The notes beneath the pieces are model-generated. The model ran no database searches, was not told where the DNA came from, and was given only the letters and a program-made list of their open reading frames with translations. Positions 5,574-9,068 of a stretch of 9,068 bases of DNA are shown here, one piece after another; the stretch's first letter is position 1; the number at the start of each line of letters is the position of its first letter. Position numbers and translations under genes: made by a program. Source of the stretch: Parvularculaceae bacterium (GTDB taxonomy: Bacteria > Pseudomonadota > Alphaproteobacteria > Caulobacterales > Parvularculaceae); contig JALWRV010000034.1 in NCBI GenBank assembly GCA_027080545.1, positions 1 through 9,068 of the forward strand, read 5' to 3'.

Positions 5574-7208
5574 CTAATCTGTTTTTCTGGACAAAATCTT
5601 CGCTGCCATCTCCAATGCTTTTTCGCGTCGCCGTCTCACATGACCTTTAGGTAAGGCATCAAGCGCCCCAAGCTTACGCAAAGCATCTCGCGCCGCACCA
5701 TTTAATCCACACACAAAACAGGCTTCACAATTTTGTACAGCATTTTCCAATAATTCCTGAATGGCGATGGCGGCGGAAGTATCAATTTTGGTGGTTTTAG
5801 AAAAATCATAAATCATCACCTGATAACCGGCTCGAAATCCACCGGCGCGGGAAGCAAAATCTCTGGCTGAAGCATAGGAAAAGCGACCTTCCAATGAAAC
5901 CATACCAATCCTGTTTCCATGTTCCTGCATAATGGCCGCTTCAACTTCCGACAATGTATCAAAGCTATCCTGCGTGATCGGCTGAATGCCTTGTAATTCT
6001 TCCTCACCCATCCAGCGGGCGGTGATGAAGCTAGCCAAGATCAGCCCGACAGCGACGGCGGTAATCAAATCGACAAAAATGGTCAGGAACAAGGTGACCA
6101 ACATCACGAAAACTTTTTCACGCGGGGCATGGGTGATATGTTTCAAATGATTCCAGTCGATAATATCCCATCCGACCTTCATTAAAATGCCCGCCAGCAC
6201 CGCATGGGGAATATGCGCTGCTAATGGTCCAAGCCCCAGCACCAGCGCCAAGAGGATTATTGAATGCAACATGCCAGACAATTTAGTGCGCCCGCCAGCC
6301 CGCACATTCACCACCGTGCGCATGGTCGCTCCCGCACCAGGGATACCGCCAATTAAACCAGCCACCATATTGCCAATCCCCTGCCCGATAAGCTCACGAT
6401 CAGAATTATGACGCGTTCGGGTGATGGAATCCGCCACCAACGAGGTCAACAAACTATCGATGGACCCCAGCAATGCCAAAATCAATGCTGGCTGAATAAA
6501 TTCTTGAAAATGCCCTAGCGAAATAGTCGGCATATGTATGGTTGGTAACCCTGTTGGCACCTCACCGATGATTGGCGCCGTAGGAAGATAGAAAACAGCC
6601 AAAAGCGTACCGACAATCAACGCCGCCAACGGGGCTGGAAACAGGAATTGTAACCGTTTGGGCCAAAAAATAATCATCCCTAGGCTGAGCGAGGCAATCG
6701 TCAGCGCCTCAAAATTCATCTGGGCCGGAATATCGCGCCAATGAGATATTGCCCCCAACGGACCGCCACTGGCGATGGGCAAGCCAAAAAAGGGCAAAGT
6801 CTCGATCAAAATGATGATCACACCAATGCCCGACATAAAACCGGAAACCACCGAATAAGGCGTGTAATTGATAAAACGCCCCAACTTAAGCACACCAAAC
6901 AAAATTTGAATGGCTCCACCCATCACCACAATGGTGAAAGCCTCTTGTAAATTGCTGGCATGAATGGCCACTACGGCCCCCATCACCACTGTCATCGGCC
7001 CCGTGGGACCAGAGACTTGCGATGGTGTGCCCCCCAATAGCGCGGCAAAAAACCCAACAGCGATTGCCCCATATAATCCGGCAATGGGCCCGGCTCCAGA
7101 AGCCACCCCAAAGGCTAAAGCCAAAGGCAAGGCGATAATCGCCGCCGTCACACCGCCGAAAATATCGCCACGAATATGACTCATCATTGAAGCCGTCTTT
7201 TTGCTCAT
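5574..7208 (-). CDS. SulP-family anion transporter, BicA-like (probable Na+/bicarbonate symporter) with STAS domain
   Basis: This inner-membrane transporter has about 14 hydrophobic segments (roughly residues 12-405) and a C-terminal cytoplasmic STAS domain (about 425-530). The N-terminus HIRGDIFGGVTAAIIALP and the block SGPTGPMTVVM closely follow cyanobacterial BicA. With the chosen start, GDIFGG begins at residue 14 and T69 falls at the same number as the BicA bicarbonate-site threonine, as I recall it. GSIDSLLTS supplies D251 and T255, equivalent to the Na+-site D258 and T262, and GIPGAGATMRTVVN is also kept. Bicarbonate is the likeliest substrate; sulfate or another anion cannot be excluded. 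GGAGG is five bases before ATG 7208. The ATG at 7232 has its GAGGA directly abutting it, so it is less likely. I give no symbol because function rests on similarity only. No carbonic anhydrase gene is visible nearby. Confidence 0.88.
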   Translation of the reverse strand: MSKKTASMMSHIRGDIFGGVTAAIIALPLALAFGVASGAGPIAGLYGAIAVGFFAALLGGTPSQVSGPTGPMTVVMGAVVAIHASNLQEAFTIVVMGGAIQILFGVLKLGRFINYTPYSVVSGFMSGIGVIIILIETLPFFGLPIASGGPLGAISHWRDIPAQMNFEALTIASLSLGMIIFWPKRLQFLFPAPLAALIVGTLLAVFYLPTAPIIGEVPTGLPTIHMPTISLGHFQEFIQPALILALLGSIDSLLTSLVADSITRTRHNSDRELIGQGIGNMVAGLIGGIPGAGATMRTVVNVRAGGRTKLSGMLHSIILLALVLGLGPLAAHIPHAVLAGILMKVGWDIIDWNHLKHITHAPREKVFVMLVTLFLTIFVDLITAVAVGLILASFITARWMGEEELQGIQPITQDSFDTLSEVEAAIMQEHGNRIGMVSLEGRFSYASARDFASRAGGFRAGYQVMIYDFSKTTKIDTSAAIAIQELLENAVQNCEACFVCGLNGAARDALRKLGALDALPKGHVRRRREKALEMAAKILSRKTD

Positions 7209-7213
7209 ATTCG

Positions 7214-7218
7214 CCTCC
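7214..7218 (-). promoter_or_regulatory. ribosome binding site that decides the SulP gene start
   Basis: GGAGG on the minus strand, five bases before ATG 7208, gives a protein co-linear with BicA from its first residues. Confidence 0.65.
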
Positions 7219-7281
7219 AAAGCAGCCGCCATTCCTCAAAAACTTGGCGCAAAATAACGACACACAGCGCCCCAACCCGAA

Positions 7282-7299
7282 TGATCGCATAAGCGATCA
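7282..7299 (-). repeat. perfect 7-bp hairpin in the SulP gene leader
   Basis: TGATCGC (7282-7288) and GCGATCA (7293-7299) are exact reverse complements around ATAA. It lies between the predicted promoter and the start codon, about 75 bases before the ATG. No T-run follows, so it is not a simple terminator. It could be an operator or an mRNA structure. Confidence 0.55.
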
Positions 7300-7344
7300 G
7301 GGCTGCGCATCGAACCAAAGGCCAGAAATGGGAATTTCGGCTCT

Positions 7345-7373
7345 GCTATAAGCCTGCCCTCATCACTTGGCAA
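7345..7373 (-). promoter_or_regulatory. sigma70 promoter candidate for the SulP gene
   Basis: On the minus strand TTGCCA (7373-7368, five of six) and TATAGC (7350-7345, four of six) are exactly 17 bp apart. Transcription would start near 7338, giving a leader of about 130 bases that includes the 7282-7299 hairpin. Confidence 0.5.
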
Positions 7374-7423
7374 GGCCATCAAAAGAGGAAGAATTGGCCC
7401 AATAAACACTATCGGCTTCGCAT

Positions 7424-7451
7424 CTTGAATAATCGATAAAACCCCCAATAT
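7424..7451 (+). promoter_or_regulatory. possible heat-shock (sigma32-type) promoter for cbpA-cbpM
   Basis: CTTGAAT (7424-7430) resembles the sigma32 -35 CTTGAAA, and CCCCAATAT (7443-7451) resembles the -10 CCCCATNT. The 12-base spacer is slightly short. Transcription would start within a few bases of ATG 7460, and that ATG has no Shine-Dalgarno sequence, which would fit a leaderless or nearly leaderless mRNA. A J-protein gene makes heat-shock control plausible. No good sigma70 promoter is visible on this strand. Confidence 0.35.
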
Positions 7452-7459
7452 CAGAGCCT

Positions 7460-8422
7460 ATGACACAGGACCCCTATCAAACCCTTGGCGTCAGCAAGAC
7501 CGCCTCCCAAGACGATATCCGCAAGGCCTATCGTAAGCTGGCGAAAAAGCTGCACCCAGATTTAAACCCCGACGACAGCGCCTCGGCTGATCAGTTCAAG
7601 GCGGTATCGGCCGCCTATGGCATTATTGGCGATGAAGACAAGCGCAAGAAATTTGACGCTGGGGAAATTGACGCTGATGGCAATGAGCGGCCCGAGCAGA
7701 CCTTCTATCGCGACCATGCCCAAGGACCAAACGGGGCACGCTATTACACAAGCTCTGGCGGCTTTGGCGGCGAGGAGGATTTATCGGATATTTTCGCCGA
7801 CCTGTTCGGGCGCGGCGGCGCGCGGGCTTCTGCCGGCGGCAGGAATGGCAGCCGAGGGGATGGGGGCACCTTTCACATGCGCGGCCAGAATGCCCGCTAC
7901 GCGCTGGAACTTGATTTTATGGAAGCGGCCAAAGGCGGCAAAAAACGCCTCACCCTGCCCCATGGCGAAACGTTGGATGTCACCGTGCCCGCCGGGGTGC
8001 GCGACGGCCAGACCATTCGCCTGAAAGGCAAGGGCGGTCCGGGGCTGGGCAAAGGGCCCGCCGGGGATGCGCTGATTGAAATTTCGGTGCGCCCCCACAA
8101 TCTATTCACCCGCACGGGCGATGATATCCGTCTCACCCTGCCCATCTCGATGGATGAAGCGGTGCTCGGAGCCAAAATTGATGTGCCGACTTTGAGCGGC
8201 ACGGTGAAAATGAACATTCCACCCGCAGCCAGCTCCGGACAGGTCTTGCGCCTTAAAGGAAAAGGCATTGCCCGCAAGGGCAAAGCCGCAGGGGATCAAT
8301 TGGTCGAGTTGAAAATTATTTTACCGAAAACCATTCCCGATACGGTAAAATCAGCCATGGAAGCGTGGCGCGCGAACAACGCCTTCAACCCACGAGCGGG
8401 CTGGGGTGAAGGGAAGGGGTAG
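7460..8422 (+). CDS. cbpA: CbpA-type J-domain co-chaperone (class II Hsp40)
   Basis: This cytoplasmic co-chaperone stimulates DnaK ATP hydrolysis and delivers substrates; E. coli CbpA also binds curved DNA. The 320 residues start with a J domain (about 4-70): DPYQTLGVSKTASQDDIRKAYRKLAKKLHPD, with the essential HPD at 32-34, and KFDAGEID near its end. A Gly-rich linker (about 92-143) follows, then two beta-rich client-binding domains with YALELDFMEAAKGGKKRLTLP, VPAGVRDGQTIRLKGKG and IPPAASSGQVLRLKGKG. No CxxCxGxG zinc repeats occur, which separates it from DnaJ. Length is close to CbpA (about 306). The cbpM gene starts three bases after the stop, which supports CbpA over a generic DnaJ-like protein. 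No ribosome site is visible before the ATG. Confidence 0.9.
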   Translation: MTQDPYQTLGVSKTASQDDIRKAYRKLAKKLHPDLNPDDSASADQFKAVSAAYGIIGDEDKRKKFDAGEIDADGNERPEQTFYRDHAQGPNGARYYTSSGGFGGEEDLSDIFADLFGRGGARASAGGRNGSRGDGGTFHMRGQNARYALELDFMEAAKGGKKRLTLPHGETLDVTVPAGVRDGQTIRLKGKGGPGLGKGPAGDALIEISVRPHNLFTRTGDDIRLTLPISMDEAVLGAKIDVPTLSGTVKMNIPPAASSGQVLRLKGKGIARKGKAAGDQLVELKIILPKTIPDTVKSAMEAWRANNAFNPRAGWGEGKG

Positions 8423-8425
8423 ACC

Positions 8426-8758
8426 ATGGCGAACAAAATATATTTTTCCGAACAACAAATCCTTGCCGATTTTCAGGGCATAAGCCGTGTTCGCCTACAG
8501 GGCTGGATCAAAGAGGGGATCGTCCGCCCCCGCGAACAGAATAACCAATTTTTATTCGACGAGGCCGACCGGGCGCGCCTGGCCTTAATCCGCACCCTGT
8601 GTGAAGATTTCGATATGTGTGATGAGGCGCTTTACATTTTTACTACCCATCTGGATCAGCTCCATTCTTTGCGCGCTGACATGCGGCGACTCTTGCACGC
8701 CATCGCCGAACAACCGGACGAGGTGCGCGCGGCCATTAAAAAATCTCTTGATGATTAA
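8426..8758 (+). CDS. cbpM: CbpM-like chaperone modulator
   Basis: In E. coli CbpM binds the J domain of CbpA and blocks its co-chaperone and DNA-binding activity. This 110-residue protein has the MerR-like winged-helix fold of the family in its first half: FSEQQILADFQGISRVRLQGWIKEGIVRPREQ, then FDEADRARLALIRTLCEDFDM. A helical C-terminal part (about 65-108) has LDQLHSLRADMRRLLHAI. Length fits (E. coli about 101). It starts three bases after cbpA, and its AAGGGG site lies within the end of cbpA, so the two are probably translationally coupled. Despite the fold it probably does not act as a mercury or metal sensor, since no metal-site cysteine pattern is present. No strong terminator follows. 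Confidence 0.86.
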   Translation: MANKIYFSEQQILADFQGISRVRLQGWIKEGIVRPREQNNQFLFDEADRARLALIRTLCEDFDMCDEALYIFTTHLDQLHSLRADMRRLLHAIAEQPDEVRAAIKKSLDD

Positions 8759-8780
8759 GCCAAAGGCCCAAGGCCCGTTC

Positions 8781-9068
8781 TTAAAAGCGCAAGTTTAAAA
8801 AGGCCGAAACACCATCATAATTGAGATTGGTGGCAAAGTCCTGACTGGTATTGAGCATCCGCCCATCGACTTCGAACTTGTTATAGCCCACGCCAACGCC
8901 GATCGTGTCGAGAATGCGATATTCGGCCTTGAGAGAAACATCACTCAAGGAGCCATCAAAATCGCCAACCGAGACAGAAAACAAATCGGCCCGCCCGCGT
9001 AGGGCAAGATTGGGCAGAACAGAAATATTCGCGCGCAACCCAAGGGTGGGAATGGGCACCGCAGCGCT
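8781..9068 (-). CDS. outer-membrane beta-barrel protein, C-terminal part (5' end beyond window)
   Basis: The frame is open to the window edge, so the 95 residues seen are the end of a longer protein; a GTG at 9059 is unlikely to be the start. The sequence alternates polar and hydrophobic residues in strand-like segments: GLRANISVLPNLALRGRADL, SDVSLKAEYRIL, TIGVGVGYNKFEV and DGVSAFLNLRF. It ends in phenylalanine preceded by alternating hydrophobics, the usual C-terminal signal for the BAM complex. These features support an outer-membrane barrel of unknown function. The gene converges on cbpM with 22 bases between the stops, which hold a GGCC-CAA-GGCC repeat but no clear T-tailed hairpin. Confidence 0.7.
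   Translation of the reverse strand, partial: SAAVPIPTLGLRANISVLPNLALRGRADLFSVSVGDFDGSLSDVSLKAEYRILDTIGVGVGYNKFEVDGRMLNTSQDFATNLNYDGVSAFLNLRF

Noticed and set aside
7209..7232. ATG 7232 as the SulP gene start
   Set aside because: Its GAGGA abuts the ATG directly; ATG 7208 has GGAGG at five bases and matches the BicA N-terminus.
6886..7290. Minus-strand 134-codon frame overlapping the start of the SulP gene
   Set aside because: It is the shifted frame of the transporter; its Gly/Trp/Cys-rich composition is what out-of-frame membrane-protein codons give.
7236..7448. Minus-strand 70-codon frame upstream of the SulP gene
   Set aside because: TTG start without a ribosome site, no recognisable motif, and it covers the predicted SulP promoter and hairpin.
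7617..8024. Plus-strand 135-codon frame inside cbpA
   Set aside because: Out-of-frame Ala/Pro-rich shadow of the J-protein; the overlapping frame has clear domains.

Overview
The window looks like chromosomal DNA from an alphaproteobacterium. The evidence is a eukaryote-type NADP-isocitrate dehydrogenase of the kind common in that class, a compact merR/merTPA operon whose reductase lacks the N-terminal metal-binding domain, and a cbpA-cbpM pair. This is inferred from remembered protein similarity; genus cannot be given. There is no tRNA, rRNA, CRISPR array, transposase or integrase.

Layout, left to right. (1) 1-1122 (+): most of icd, cut by the window edge. (2) 1123-2770: an A+T-richer stretch with two tandem genes (1337-1837 and 2168-2677, both +) for small exported proteins. 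They are clearly paralogous, share four cysteines and three sequence blocks, and belong to no family I recognise. This is the best candidate here for something undescribed. The first is preceded by a perfect hairpin and a chain of tiny overlapping ORFs. The second has a near-consensus sigma70 promoter and a 15-bp palindrome in its leader. A bidirectional terminator with a duplicated 3' arm closes the stretch. (3) 2775-5564: a mercury-resistance locus. merA, merP and merT (all -) are divergent from merR (+), and a MerR-type promoter with a 19-bp spacer and dyad lies between. MerT and MerP would carry Hg(II) into the cytoplasm, MerA reduces it to Hg(0), and MerR senses Hg(II). (4) 5574-7208 (-): a SulP-family transporter very like the cyanobacterial bicarbonate transporter BicA, convergent with merR. 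(5) 7460-8758 (+): cbpA-cbpM, a J-domain co-chaperone and its modulator, possibly from a heat-shock-type promoter. (6) 8781-9068 (-): the C-terminal end of an outer-membrane beta-barrel protein, cut by the window edge.

Starts were re-chosen from Shine-Dalgarno spacing and family length for the second exported protein, merA, merT and the SulP gene. In each case the longest open frame begins too far upstream.
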